Assembly (NCBI RefSeq): GCF_001632365.1 | Contig: NW_024468536.1 | Coordinates: 186,001 to 250,000, forward strand | Reading direction: 5' to 3' | DNA length: 64,000 nt | From: Laetiporus sulphureus 93-53 | Taxonomy: Eukaryota; Basidiomycota; Agaricomycetes; Polyporales; Laetiporaceae | Part shown: positions 12,801-24,353 of the stretch, piece after piece | Layout: every line of letters begins with the position of its first letter | How positions within the stretch are numbered: position 1 is the stretch's first letter | Notes under the pieces: generated by a model | What the model saw: only the letters and a program-made list of their open reading frames with translations | Told to the model about the DNA's origin: nothing | Databases searched by the model: none | Made by a program: the position numbers and the translations under genes

Positions 12801-14350
12801 CGACAGTTCGGCACAGGAATGCAGTCTCGTTCGTAGACGTATCGCCGGATAACTCTAGGATTCTCTCGTATGCAAAGGACATCAGAATCTGGAACCTGGC
12901 ATCCGGTGCCCTCCTACATGTGATCCCCTTAGACAAGAACACGCGACTTAGAGCGGTCTCGTTCTCCTCAGATGGCAACATGATTTTGGCCATCGCCGAC
13001 GGCGCACGCAGCATCTGTTCATGGGATTCCTGCACCTTTGCGAAATTACCAGAATCCAGCAGCATCGTCAGCTACTATCCCCACTCCACCTCTTCTTTTT
13101 GGGGAGCCTCTATGGTTCTTTCCGAAAAATCGGAGACGATATCCATCTATGACCTTGAGCGCAAGGTTGTACGAAGCTCGCTTTCGGGCCACTCGGAACA
13201 TGTCAATCGCGCATTATTTTTACCTGGGGAAGATTCAAAGGTTGTTTCATTCGATTCCTCGCAAGTCAAAATTTGGGACGTCCCTTCTGCGCACTGTCTC
13301 CAGACCTTAAATGCATCTCGTACTCTTCTAGCCCTTGCCATTTCTCCTGGAGGCCACCGCATTGCTGCGAGCAGCCGAGGAATGATTGACATCTGGGATG
13401 CGGGCACAGGCGAACACCTTGCAGTGCTACCTGATGATGCCGAGGCAGCGTTTTGTCTCTGCTTCTCACCGAAAGGAGATCGGCTGTTATCTGGCGGTAT
13501 GGATGGCATTCGCGTGTGGGACCTGTCAAATACCAATGCGATCGGACTGTCGAGCAGTAGACCCTATCGCTCCGAGATACAGGGGCCGAACGTGCATCAA
13601 GTCATCTTCTCTAATGATGGAGAGCTGGCGGCGTCGGCAGCTCAGGATTCCACATTAACTATTTGGCGCATACGCTCGGGCACTCCTATCTCAACGATCA
13701 CGTATAACCAGTCCGATAACGTTGAACACATGGTGTTCTCCCCGAATGGCCGATACGTTGCGGCGATCTGGGACGATGAGGTTCTGGTGGTCTACGATGC
13801 CGAAAGCGGCCAACCAGTGGTTACCATGAAACTCGCTCGCCACCCGGCGTACATGCAGTACTCCTCGAGTGGGAATTGGCTTGGCATCTATATCAGGCCG
13901 CCTCGCGGCCAGAATTATCATCTCGACTTGTATGCTGCTTCTGGTCTGGCATTAGTGACAAGCGTCGACTTGAAACAGTTCTCTGTATCCAGAGGCAATT
14001 ATGAGAACACGATCAAGGCACTTGCATTCTCACCTGATGACAACAACATGTATGCGGAGACTATGGATGGCTCGAGCTTTCTCTGGGACTGTCACAGCGG
14101 GGAGAGCTTGCCGATAGCAGAATTAGATTGGATCAAACACCGTGGTTCACCCCCAGCATCTCGCGAATTCCGGCTTGATAATGGATGGGTGGTGGATGGA
14201 ACAGACCAGAAAATATGTTGGATTACCACATCGAAACGACCATTCTTGCAAAAGATGGCTTTTGCTTATTACGGCCACACTGTCGTGATTGGCGCAAGAA
14301 CCGGAAAAGTGAGCATCATCGATCTGTCAGGAGTAGAGCCTGAAAGCTAG
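9881..14350 (+). CDS. NLR-like STAND protein: MLKL-like helical domain, NACHT, WD40-type C-terminus (copy A)
   Basis: Predicted intracellular receptor of the fungal NACHT-WD40 class, thought to work in heterokaryon incompatibility or non-self recognition through programmed cell death. Seven exons keep frame: 9881-10054, 10118-10293, 10347-10485, 10549-10626, 10691-10718, 10774-12368 and 12431-14350, giving 1369 residues. Residues 15-110 are helical with PIPGLEVAATVLANVIGTIQ then RKNxEDMxxVANRVNELA, resembling the four-helix MLKL N-terminal domain common on Agaricomycete STAND proteins. NACHT: Walker A GAAGTGKST (258-266), Walker B VIDALDEC (about 361-368) and an ITSRPDYHIE sensor segment. Residues 730-1369 are degenerate WD40 repeats with recurring FSPNGRYVAAIWD and SWDAGSG-like units. 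It lies head-to-tail with copy B. The WD units are divergent, so repeat number is uncertain. Confidence 0.9.
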
Positions 14351-15585
14351 ATACTACACACTATCGTTTCCTTGGCGCTCCTTGACGAATGCTGCATTCC
14401 TTGACGAGTTCTGTATCCAACATGGAATAAATTCCACGTGACGATAGATTGCACTTACACAGTTCGACGCATATGGAACACTACGAGGAATTCCGGAGAA
14501 TGCGGCTGGACAGTGCGTTCCTCAAAACCCACCTGCCGACATGAGCCTGTTTTCTTGGTAACTCATGGATCTAGTAGCAAACGACCTGGAGTGTCAGTAC
14601 TTCCCTCCATGTTACGCGCGCTGCATCTGTTAATCTCTTATATGGCGTGCACGAACCCGAGCATTTGAGAAAAGACGAGGTTCTTGCTGATATGGCTCGT
14701 GAGTCTCAGTGTTGATCGAAAGCAAACACACACCACCATGTAGTGTTCCAGGAGGGCCAACAACTCTGACGTGTGATGTCCCTGTTGTGCTGAAGGTATG
14801 CGGTGTCTGAGCTTACCTTTCGAGCACGCTCTGCACCGCCACTCACAGCATAGAGATTACAAGACATAGCAAGGCTGGTAGAGAATTAGTTTCCAAGGGG
14901 AAACAGAACATGATCAGACACGCGTCTGTGGCGTGGGAAGCCCTGCGACGATTTACGCTTGGGCGCCTCTGACTGCACGTTCCAAACTTCATAGCTTCAC
15001 CAGTTGTGCGGAACGCCTGCCTACCCGTACTGACTCGACGTTGACCCAATGACTGCTGATGAGCGGCAAGTGCTACTTTTCAGGACGGCTTCATGTCAGT
15101 GCTGAAGCCATCCCTGAGTGACTCATCTGTACTCGACCAGCTAGCTCAGCAGCCTACACGACGGCCAGGACTTGACTGATGTGGTGAACAGGTAATATGG
15201 TTTAGTCTATAAACAGCGTGCTGCTGGCTTTCCCCCACGAACGCTGTCATCACAATTTTAGCTTCATTATGATTCAGCCAGGGTTTCTTTTTCCTATAGC
15301 AATATCGGTCTACAAAGGGCACGGTACACCTTGCGCGTGCTGAGAAGGCGCACGCACATTGTCCCTTGCTTAACCGACGAACTCTCTATTCACATAAAAC
15401 GACATTGTCGATTTTTGTCGTCGCAGAGCAGCCGGCGTGAATCGGGTCGCTTGCCGTTTCTGGGAGGACACGCGTCTGTGGCATGGCGAGTGCATTCACT
15501 GCATTCACATGATTTCCCAACGACATGACCCTGCCGCGTTTTTTGACCACTCACCATAATCTTTGAGCCCTACCGTTCTTGCTCA
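14351..15585. other. Spacer between the two NLR-like genes
   Basis: About 1.2 kb with only short spurious reading frames. It presumably holds the 3' end of copy A and the promoter of copy B. I see no gene, repeat or RNA here. Confidence 0.5.
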
Positions 15586-18500
15586 ATGGCCCCCTTAGCG
15601 AAACTCCCGGACAAACTGAAGCCTTCTGATGACACCATCGACATGACGTTGGCAGCAGCGCGATCGCTCTTCAGCGTTGGAGAAAATGTGCTCACGTACG
15701 TACCTGTCCCAGGGCTGGAACACGCGGCAACTGCGCTCGTCAAAATCATAGACGCGGTACAGGTCGGTGTTGCTAGTTCGTTCCATCGCTAGACTGAGTG
15801 TGACGCCGTACGATGTAATATCGTAATTGGTAGGAAATGAGGAAGAACAACGAGAATACGCGGAAATTAGCCGGCAGGATCAGCGAGCTGGCAATCGTGT
15901 CTTGTCGGTATTCGCGAACAAACAGTCAAAAAGATGGAAGAATCGGGATCATCCGATGTCAAGCCATTGTCCCCACTCGTAGATCGGATCGAGCGTCTCA
16001 CCGCGTAAGTTTACTCAGGCGATTTATCACATCTCTTCATGCCCATGGTCTGCTACAGGAAGCTCAATACTATCGCAGAGAAGGCCCAAAAGATGAATGA
16101 ACGATCACGGGTCGGCAGGCTGCTCAAACGTAAGAAAGATGCGGAAATCTTACAGGATCTTGGAAAAGAGGTAGAGAAGGCCACTAAGGACTTCCGCGTC
16201 AGTCATGCATCAGCACATATGCAACAAAATGTTTCTGACAACATGCATAATGTTAATGGTAGCTGGAGGGAGGCATCGCAATAGAAGCACTTCTTGGCAC
16301 GATGCAAGAAGACTTCTCGGTATGTTCATCGCCAGCATAGCTACGAAGGGCACTGATTGAGTCGTGAGTTCTTATGGCTAGGCAATGCGGAAGTTCCAGA
16401 TGGATGATCGTGAGTATCTATATTTCCTCCCGAGTGTATGGTTTTCAGAAATACTAGCTTTTAGACGATAGAATGACACTCGATCGTCTTCCGCATGTAT
16501 CCGCCGCAAGCCATCGGTCCGGGATCCATGAATCAAAAGCGAGATACCTCCCTGGAACACGCGAAGATCTTATGAAAAAGATTGAGGGATGGGCCAAGGG
16601 GGCATCCGATGCAGTGCACCGCCGCATCTACATCCTCAGTGGTGCCGCCGGGACAGGCAAGTCGACCATCGCATGCGAAGTGGCCCGGCGGCTTGAACGC
16701 GATGGTCTCCTTGGTGCTTCCTTCTTCTTCGCTAGAGGCTCTGAGCAATTGGCGACGACTCGGTTGGTGTTCACGACGATCGCACACCAACTGGCTTCTC
16801 ATCAACCGGATGTGACCCGTCCTATCGTCGATGCTGCTGGTGCGTATCTTGCCAAGGGGAGCGATCCACAGCAGATGGAGTATGCGCTAGACGAGCTCAT
16901 TATTGGGCCCCTACGAAAGTTGTCCGCAGATCATCCTCCGATCGTGATTGTCATCGATGCGCTCGACGAATGCACGGATGCTGCGCAAGAGCTGGTCCCG
17001 AAGATGCTGTACCTATTTGCTGCTCGTATAGCAGCCATGCCCTTTCCACTCCGAGTCTTCATCACTTCTCGTCCCGACTATCACATTGAACATGCTTTTG
17101 ACTCGGTGGAATTCAAGAACGATTACGCTCTGTTCAAACTGCAGGATGTTCCTAAAACGACAGTGAGTAGAGACATCGAAAGATATCTGACTGACCGGAT
17201 ATCGAGGATGCCACGAGGCAAGGAGCTGTTGAACGATCGACCGAGTGCAATTTTCAATTTGACAAAGAAGGCTGATGGTCTCTTTATCTTTGCGTCCACT
17301 GCCACCAACTTCCTTAATGAAGATCCAGACTGCGCCATACAGCGTCTGGAGATTCTCCTTGCAGATGGGAAGCACGATACGCGGCAGGATCTAAGCCATC
17401 TAGACCAATTGTACGCTCTCGTTCTCAGGAATGCGTATAGGGACGCGCTGATTCGCGATGCGGACCGCATGCGCAAGGTCAATCTTGTGCTGGCCGCCAT
17501 CGCGTTGCTTCAAGATCACCTTACTATCAATGCGATGGCATCACTGATTAGCATCCCCGTTGAGGAAATAAGATCCATCATCCGACGTCTCGCATCGGTC
17601 ATCTTGCTCGACGCCGACGACATGGTCCGCCCATTGCACGCTAGTTTCCCACAATTTCTCACTGATCCTCGCCGCTGCGCGGATCGTATATTCTACGTCG
17701 ACCCTGGAACTTACCATGCGCACCTTTCGGCCTCTTGCCTCTCGGCACTCAACAACAGCCACAACCTGAAGCGAAACCTGTGCCGGCTTCCTGGTCCGAC
17801 GATGCTGAAGATTGAGGTGAACGATATTTCGTCGCGTGTGTCGAAGAATCTTCAAGCACATGTACAGTACGCGTGCACGCACTGGGCCGCCCATGTTTGC
17901 AGTACACCTCCCGCTCTCGCCACGGAGACTCTCGATCAACTGAGACTCTTCCTCACGGAGAAATTGCTCTTCTGGTTCGAAGCATTGAGCCTCATGAATC
18001 GACTTGAGATCACACCTGAGGCGCTATTGATGGTGCGATCCTGGTACCAGGTTTGCCTCGATGTTTGTTTGATGGATTTAGGCTGACATGATCTCTTACT
18101 TCAAGCATTGTTGCGCGTATGATGACGGCAACATCGAATCGCTTATCGACGACGCATATCACTTCATTCTTGAATACTTCGACGTCATAAACGCCTGTCC
18201 AGAGCACATCTACATCTCTGCGCTGCCAACAATGCCTTGCTGCAAGCTTCTCGACACCTACATGACTTCTCAACTGCAATCACCCGGTGTAAGGATGCTA
18301 ACAGCCCGCGCAAACAAATGGAGTGCTTGCATCAGGGTCATCGAGGGAATCGCCAAAGGCGTTAGGGCTCTCGCCTATTCTGCAAATGGCCGTTGGATCG
18401 TAGCGGGGATCAACGACGGCACTGTCCGATCATGGGATGCTCGTTCCGGCATACCTCTTAATACGATGGCTCGTCATCGGAAACCAGTCACTTTGGTAGA

Positions 18501-20007
18501 TATCTCGCCAGATAACACCAGGATTGTCTCGTACGGAGGGGATATCAGAGTCTGGAACTTGACATCCGGCGCCCTACTGTGTATCATCAATACAAATAAC
18601 ACGTCACTCACAGCTCTCTCATTCTCCTCGGATGGCAAAAAAATCCTGTCTACTGTTGACGGAGCCCACAGCATGTCTGCGTGGGATTCCTACACTTTTG
18701 CAAAATTGCCAGAGTCCAGCAATGAGGCCAACGACAGCCCCCACTCCTCCATGTTGCCTTGCTGGGGAACCTCGATGGTTTTACGAGCATACAGAGTGGT
18801 GCATATCCTTGATATCGAGCGGAAGGAGATACGAAGATCACTTCGTGGCCACTCCGAACACGTCACACATGCACTTTTCTTTCCTGGCGGAGATTCAAGG
18901 GTTCTTTCATGTGCGGCATCGCAAGTAAAGATTTGGGACGTACCTTCCGAGCGCTGTCTCAAAACCTTGGAAACCTTTGGTCATATCTGCAGCATTGCAA
19001 TATCTCCAGGGGGTGATCGTATTGCCGCGGGTTGTGAAGATAGAGTTGTTCACGCATGGGATGCGAAGACGGGTGATCGCCTTGCAGTGCTACGTGGTCA
19101 CTTGGACGCAGTCAAGTCTATCTGCTTCTCCCCGGCCGGAGATCGACTGACATCTGGTGGGACTGATCGTACCATCCGCGTATGGGACCTGATGAATAGC
19201 AATGGTTCTTACCAGTCGGACAGCAGTATCAGTCCACCTGAGGTACGGGAACACCGTGTTATGCTGGTCGTTCTCTCCGAAGACGGAGAGCTGGCAGCGT
19301 CAGCAGCTCGCAACAACGCTATAACGATTTGGCACGTGCAGTCAGGCACTCCCACTTCCACGATTACACAATCTTGTGCCGTTGCTGGCATGGCATTTTC
19401 TCCAAATAACAAACACATTGCGGTGATCTGGTTCGATGGTACTTTAGAGACCTACAATGTTGAAGCCGGCCACCCAATCGTCACCACAATGCTCCTAGGC
19501 AGCATGAAGAATGTGCAGTACTCCTCGAGTGGGCGTTGGCTCGCCGTATGGGACACTCCCGCTGCAGCATATGGAGACTGTCATCTTCACTTGTATACCG
19601 CTTCCGACCTTACTTTGCCGGCGACGACGATCGAATTGAAGCGCCGGTCTACGGCCACGGACCAATGCGTCGACGCAATCGAAGTAGTCGCATTCTCTCC
19701 GGACGACAGCAGTGTTTGCGCTCAAACTATCGATGGCTCGATCTTCCTCTGGGACTGTCACAGCGGAAAGTGTTTGTCGCCGGCAGAATTGAATTGGATC
19801 GCCCGTTCAAATTCTCGCCCAGCGTCAATCGACTTCCGAATTGATAATGGGTGGGTGATAGACGGATCTGGCCGCAAGGTCTGCTGGGTTACTGCATCCA
19901 GACGGCCGGATCGGTACAAGATGGATAAAGCTCTACCTAGCCATGGGTGTAATTTAGTGATCGGCGCAGAGACTGGGATCGTTACTATTCTCGATGTCTC
20001 AGAATAG
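15586..20007 (+). pseudogene. NLR-like STAND protein (copy B), paralogue of copy A with a one-base frame break
   Basis: Same seven-exon architecture as copy A: 15586-15762, 15834-16004, 16059-16197, 16263-16319, 16382-16409, 16465-18050 and 18106-20007. Walker A GAAGTGKST, Walker B VIDALDEC, ITSRPDYHIEHA and the WD40-type part are all intact; the C-terminus includes a clear unit (LRGHLDAVKSICFSPAGDR). Exon 2 reads like copy A up to SELA. The matching sequence (CLVGIREQTVKKMEES through DRIERLTA) then continues in the next frame, as if one base were added at about 15897. Total exon length is 4060, one more than a multiple of three. Exon 4 is also 21 bp shorter than in A. Either the MLKL-like domain is broken, or the base is an assembly error and the gene encodes about 1352 residues. 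Confidence 0.8.
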
Positions 20008-20260
20008 GGGACTCCTGCGTGAAATCTAGATATTATACCTCCGTAGTCTCCCCAGCTTCCCGTAACTTCTATGGTTCTATTCCAGCCCTACGCCTACCAT
20101 GCGCAATAAGCTGTCGGATTCGTCTTCGCATCGTATTATAACAGCCCTCGTTGGCTGACATTGCTCATTAGTCTAACACCTTGTGTGAAGCCGTGGAAAT
20201 GATGACATAGTTGCAAACTCACCTGCATTTCACTCGAATCCAGTCCCCCATCAGCCAGAT

Positions 20261-23200
20261 TTAAATTGCCCCATACGCGATACGGCCATCCACTACAGTA
20301 GTAAGCACCTTCGTTTTCAGTATCTCCGCATACGGCGCATCTTCGCGCATGACATCCGTATCGAGCACGACGTAGTCCGCTTTCTTTCCCGCGCTCAGCG
20401 AACCCACCGCATTCTCGGCAAACGATGCATATGCCGCGTCGAGCGTCATGCCTTTGAGGGCCTGTGCGCGTGTGAGGCGTTCCTGCGGGTACCTACACCA
20501 CAGAGGAATAAAGTGAAGACCGATACGAGAAAGAGATTGTGGGGACACACCATCCCCCTGAGCCGTGCGGACTCTCGCCACTCCTGTCTAGCCGCGACAC
20601 TGCGGCATAGAACCCAAGCAGCGGATTAATGCCCTCGACGGGGAAGTCTGACCCTAGAGGAAGCACCCCGTTGCGTGATGATCTGCAATTTCATTCACGT
20701 TCATGACAGGTCCGAAATGTCGATATCATGTATTGTTACGCACCGTAAGAGCGTCTGGTATGCGTAGGCGCCCTTGATCCGCTCAGGTCCCTAAGATACG
20801 CCGTTTTGAATTCTGCATATCGAGGACGAGAGAATGCTATAGCACTCGCCAGTCTGGTCTCGGCGTAGCCCATATCACTCGTTCTGTTCCACAAATCATC
20901 AACGCTTAGCTACTCACTGCACATAGCCATTCTGCACTCACGCATGCGTCGGCTGCACGCTCGCAATCACTGCGCTCTCATTATAACGTCTCAACCAGTC
21001 GCAGGATAACCTATCAAGTACTCACCGCCAAGCCTGCCTGTCCTCTCGAGATCCTCCGCACGCATGATCTGTGCATGCTCGATTCTCGGCCTCCGCGCCT
21101 CCGCTTCACTGGCATTCCCAGCGAGGAGCTCTTCGTAGATGTCGAGCACAGCCTTGTTCGCGCGGTCACCAATGCAGTGAATGTTCTGCCACGCATCGTC
21201 AATACGGGCAAGCCGGAAGCGGACATGAGAGCCACACTCACCACGCCCCATCCGTCATCCCAGAACTTCCTCACAACGTCCCGCAGTTCGCTCTCCTCCA
21301 AACGCATGATGCCCTGCGTGTCCGGCTTGTCCGCATATGGTTCAAGCAGCGCCGCACCCCACGAGCCCAGTGCACCTGCATTCAAGATCAGAACAGATAA
21401 GTGGATGAAAAAGGAAGGACATAGACACACCGTCCATGAACAGCTTCACGCTGCGCATCGTCAGCCGTCCCTCACGACCATACCCATCCACTCGCTCGAA
21501 CTCTCCGCCCCAGTATCCGTCGAGCTCCTCGTGCGCCATCGCGTACACCCTGATCTGCCCGTCCTCCTGCCCGTCAGCCCCATATCAGCACCACTTCAAA
21601 TGAGCTGCCCACCGGCATCCGGCCCTCGTCTGCCATCCTGCGCGGCCACGTCAGACGGCAACCGCTAAACGGAAGAGAAGAGGAAGACGACGCACCTCTT
21701 GAACATGCGCCACATCGACCCATCCACCGCCGCATCGTGCACACTGGTCAGGCCCACCCGCAGGGCGTCCCTCATCGCCCGCTCCGCGCGCTCCTCAAGC
21801 GTCGCCTCCGTCGGTGGGGGCACCGGCACAAGCGCCATCGCCGCATCCAGAAACACGCCTGCCGCCCATATCGTCATCACACAGCCATTGGGCAAGAGGA
21901 GGAAGAGAAACACTCACCACTCACCTCGCCATCTTCCCAGACAACCTCTCCGCCCTGCATCTCACCCGCGCGGGGCCATCGTCCACCGGGAAGCTTCCCG
22001 CTGCGTTCGGCAATATCGAGCGCGCGCGGAGAGACCCAAAGTGCATGCCCATCGACACGGGAGAGTGAGAGTGCACGGTGGGCGAGCAGCGGGCGGGAGG
22101 CGAGGTCGGTCTGTGGCGGGAGCTATCGTCAATCCCGGAAAGATGGAACAACAGCGGGGTGAAGAGACGGACGCACTTTGCTCGGGAATGCGCCCCGCCA
22201 GCCCTTCCAGCGCGTCTGATCCCAGCCGAAACCTTCGATCCACGCCTCCTCCTCATCTGAGGTGAAGTTTACAGGGTGTGCACGTGCGTAAGCCTCTAGG
22301 CGGTCGAGAACGTCTGTGCAGGAGTATATGAACATGAGACGGGAAGTAACGCACGCGGAATTACGAGGCAAGGAAACATCACGGGTGATGGAGCACTCAC
22401 CATCCATGGACGTCGCGTCTTCGAGGTTGAGCTCCATCTTCGCGCCGTACATTGTCAGGTGGGCGTGTGCATCTGGTATCGGTGTCAAGTCAGCAGGCTG
22501 TAGGTGTCACATCGCATTCGGTCAGGAGATCATAAGCGTGGATGCCAGCTGTGCGAGAGCAGCCAGAAGGAGCGAATTATAGCGGGCAAAGTTCGTAACG
22601 AAGAGGCAGGAGTGCGAAAAGAGGCGCATATACCCCGAAAAAGTTGCAGCATCTCTAACTCGAATAGGGTAGGACACCGCTCCTCACGCTCGCATTCTCG
22701 TAGCGTGACGCCAGAGGCAATATGCCTGCAGAAACTGAGCTACCAAGTCGCCACTCAGTCGCGGCACAGCCTCACGCTATAAGACTACAAGCGGAATCGA
22801 ACAATGACTGTCTCCCCGCCTTAAAGCATCACAATCACGAAAGGCGATGCTGTAGGTGTGACGGGCGATGGGCGACAACAGACGCAATCACTCACCTGCA
22901 AGGCCGGGGACGATGATGCTCCCCTTTGGTGTGTGCAGAACCGTGAGCGGCTTCTTGGCCTGGGGTTCGCCGCCATAGAAGGTGTTGACAAGGCGGGTTT
23001 GGTGCCCGTCCCAGTGAGTGCGAATGTCATCTGCATTGGAGCGTTCAATACATGGACTCACAACTGAGGAATAAGAGAAGTGATATGGACGGAAAATCAA
23101 AAGGATGAGACAGAAGGTAGGTTGTGTCTCGTATGCCGTGATGGCACGGCACAGTAAGTAATAGCGGGAAAAGGAGTGATCCATAGGCACGGAGCAAGGA

Positions 23201-23608
23201 GGGGGCACTGGCATAGAAGTCAGAAACAAGTCAACACTCGCCTATAGTCCCCGTAGCCAACAATCGGTCCTTCACCACCAATAGACAGTCGACACTCGGG
23301 TTCTGCTCGTCAACGGTGTAAACGCGGCCCTCCTCCGCACAGAGCGCGTACGAGTCGGGAACAGTAGTCAGAACATCCGAGGTGCTCGTGCTCTTGCCGA
23401 TTCCAGCCAAGCGGGAGTAGTATGTGACGAAGCCGGCAACGATGGAGGCGACAAGGACCTTGAGGGTATACGTGCGTTTGTTCTTGGGTTGCCAGACACG
23501 AGGGCCAGTGGGACGAGGTGGAGATGGTCTTGCGGTCGGAGAAGGAGCGGGAGAGTTGGCTTGCTGGTTGTGCTGTGGTGCTTTCATGCGCCGGCGCGGG
23601 CGGGGCAT
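20261..23608 (-). CDS. YtcJ-like amidohydrolase with N-terminal membrane anchor
   Basis: Metal-dependent amidohydrolase (Amidohydro_3/YtcJ group); substrate unknown. On the minus strand the protein starts MPRPRRRMKAPQ, has a proline-rich stretch, then a transmembrane segment (TLKVLVASIVAGFVTYY), then the start of the enzyme (ALCAEEGRVYTVDEQ). Further exons carry GSIIVPGLAGE, the metal-binding DAHAH (about 22470), WIEGFGWDQTRW, VDGHALWVSPRALD (about 22040), GVTSVHDAAVDG-like sequence (about 21730), IHCIGDRANK (about 21190) and PLGSDFPVEGINP (about 20640). It ends with KKADYVVLDTDVM and VVDGRIAYGAI before TAA at 20263-20261. It is split by roughly ten introns that I did not all place. An upstream in-frame extension to 23800 exists, but MPRPRRR is the more likely start. 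Confidence 0.83.
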
Positions 23609-24353
23609 CGACGCGACAGTGAGACGGTGCAGCCCCAGATCGCATCGGAAGCGGTCCCTATGCGCGTTCGTGGCGTGGGAAGGTTTCAGCCTAGGTGATG
23701 AGCGCTTAACAAATATTCCCGGACTGAAGTGCGGCTCGAATCCGCTCACAACCCACAGACGTGGCAGACTTCCGCTATGTGAACGATAATTAAGGTCCAT
23801 AAAATCTCAAGGCCATCCTCGAGACAAGGGATGGACATCCGCGGGGCCTAAGCTGGTAAGTAGTCATGCCTAACATCACACAGCAAGTTGTCTGATGAGC
23901 TATGAGCTTTGAGCCACACTGAAATTAAATTGCGACACTTGGCTGAACGTTGTAACAAGATTGCCATCCCGTACTGAAAACCTCTGACTTCTATTCATTG
24001 CACAACGTCTCGTTTGCAATATCGAAATGCGTCTCATAGGGTCGTCTATCACCCGCCGAGCTGCTCTGCTTCCTGCACTTATGGCCATCCCATGCGACGA
24101 GCACAATTAACCCGGCTCTGGCCATTGTAATCCAGGCGGTGTGCATGTAGGAATGCGGTCGAATTACATACCAAATGGTCGATCGCAAGCGAAGTTTCAT
24201 TATCGCGGGTCCATCATGATGTCCGTGGCTTTATCGTCCATTCAGGCGAAGCCTGACATTAAGGTAGACGATTGAGTAATGTCAATGCTGCTTGAGGTTA
24301 AACGGTCCCGTGTGCAGTGACTGGCGTAAATATCGTCCTCATACTCAAAGCGT
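23609..24353. other. Intergenic, no gene seen
   Basis: About 740 bp between the amidohydrolase start and the arylsulfotransferase 3' end. Reading frames here are short, and I recognise nothing in them. It likely holds the amidohydrolase promoter and the 3' UTR of its neighbour. Confidence 0.45.

Noticed and set aside
12554..14350. WD40 part of NLR copy A as a separate gene starting at MPSCKLYD
   Set aside because: The frame continues upstream to 12431, splices in phase onto the NACHT exon at 12368, and copy B has the identical arrangement.
23700..23780. tRNA-like T-arm (GCGG loop CCGC around a CGAAT loop)
   Set aside because: No matching acceptor stem, D-arm or anticodon arm could be built on either strand; it lies within the upstream region of the amidohydrolase gene.
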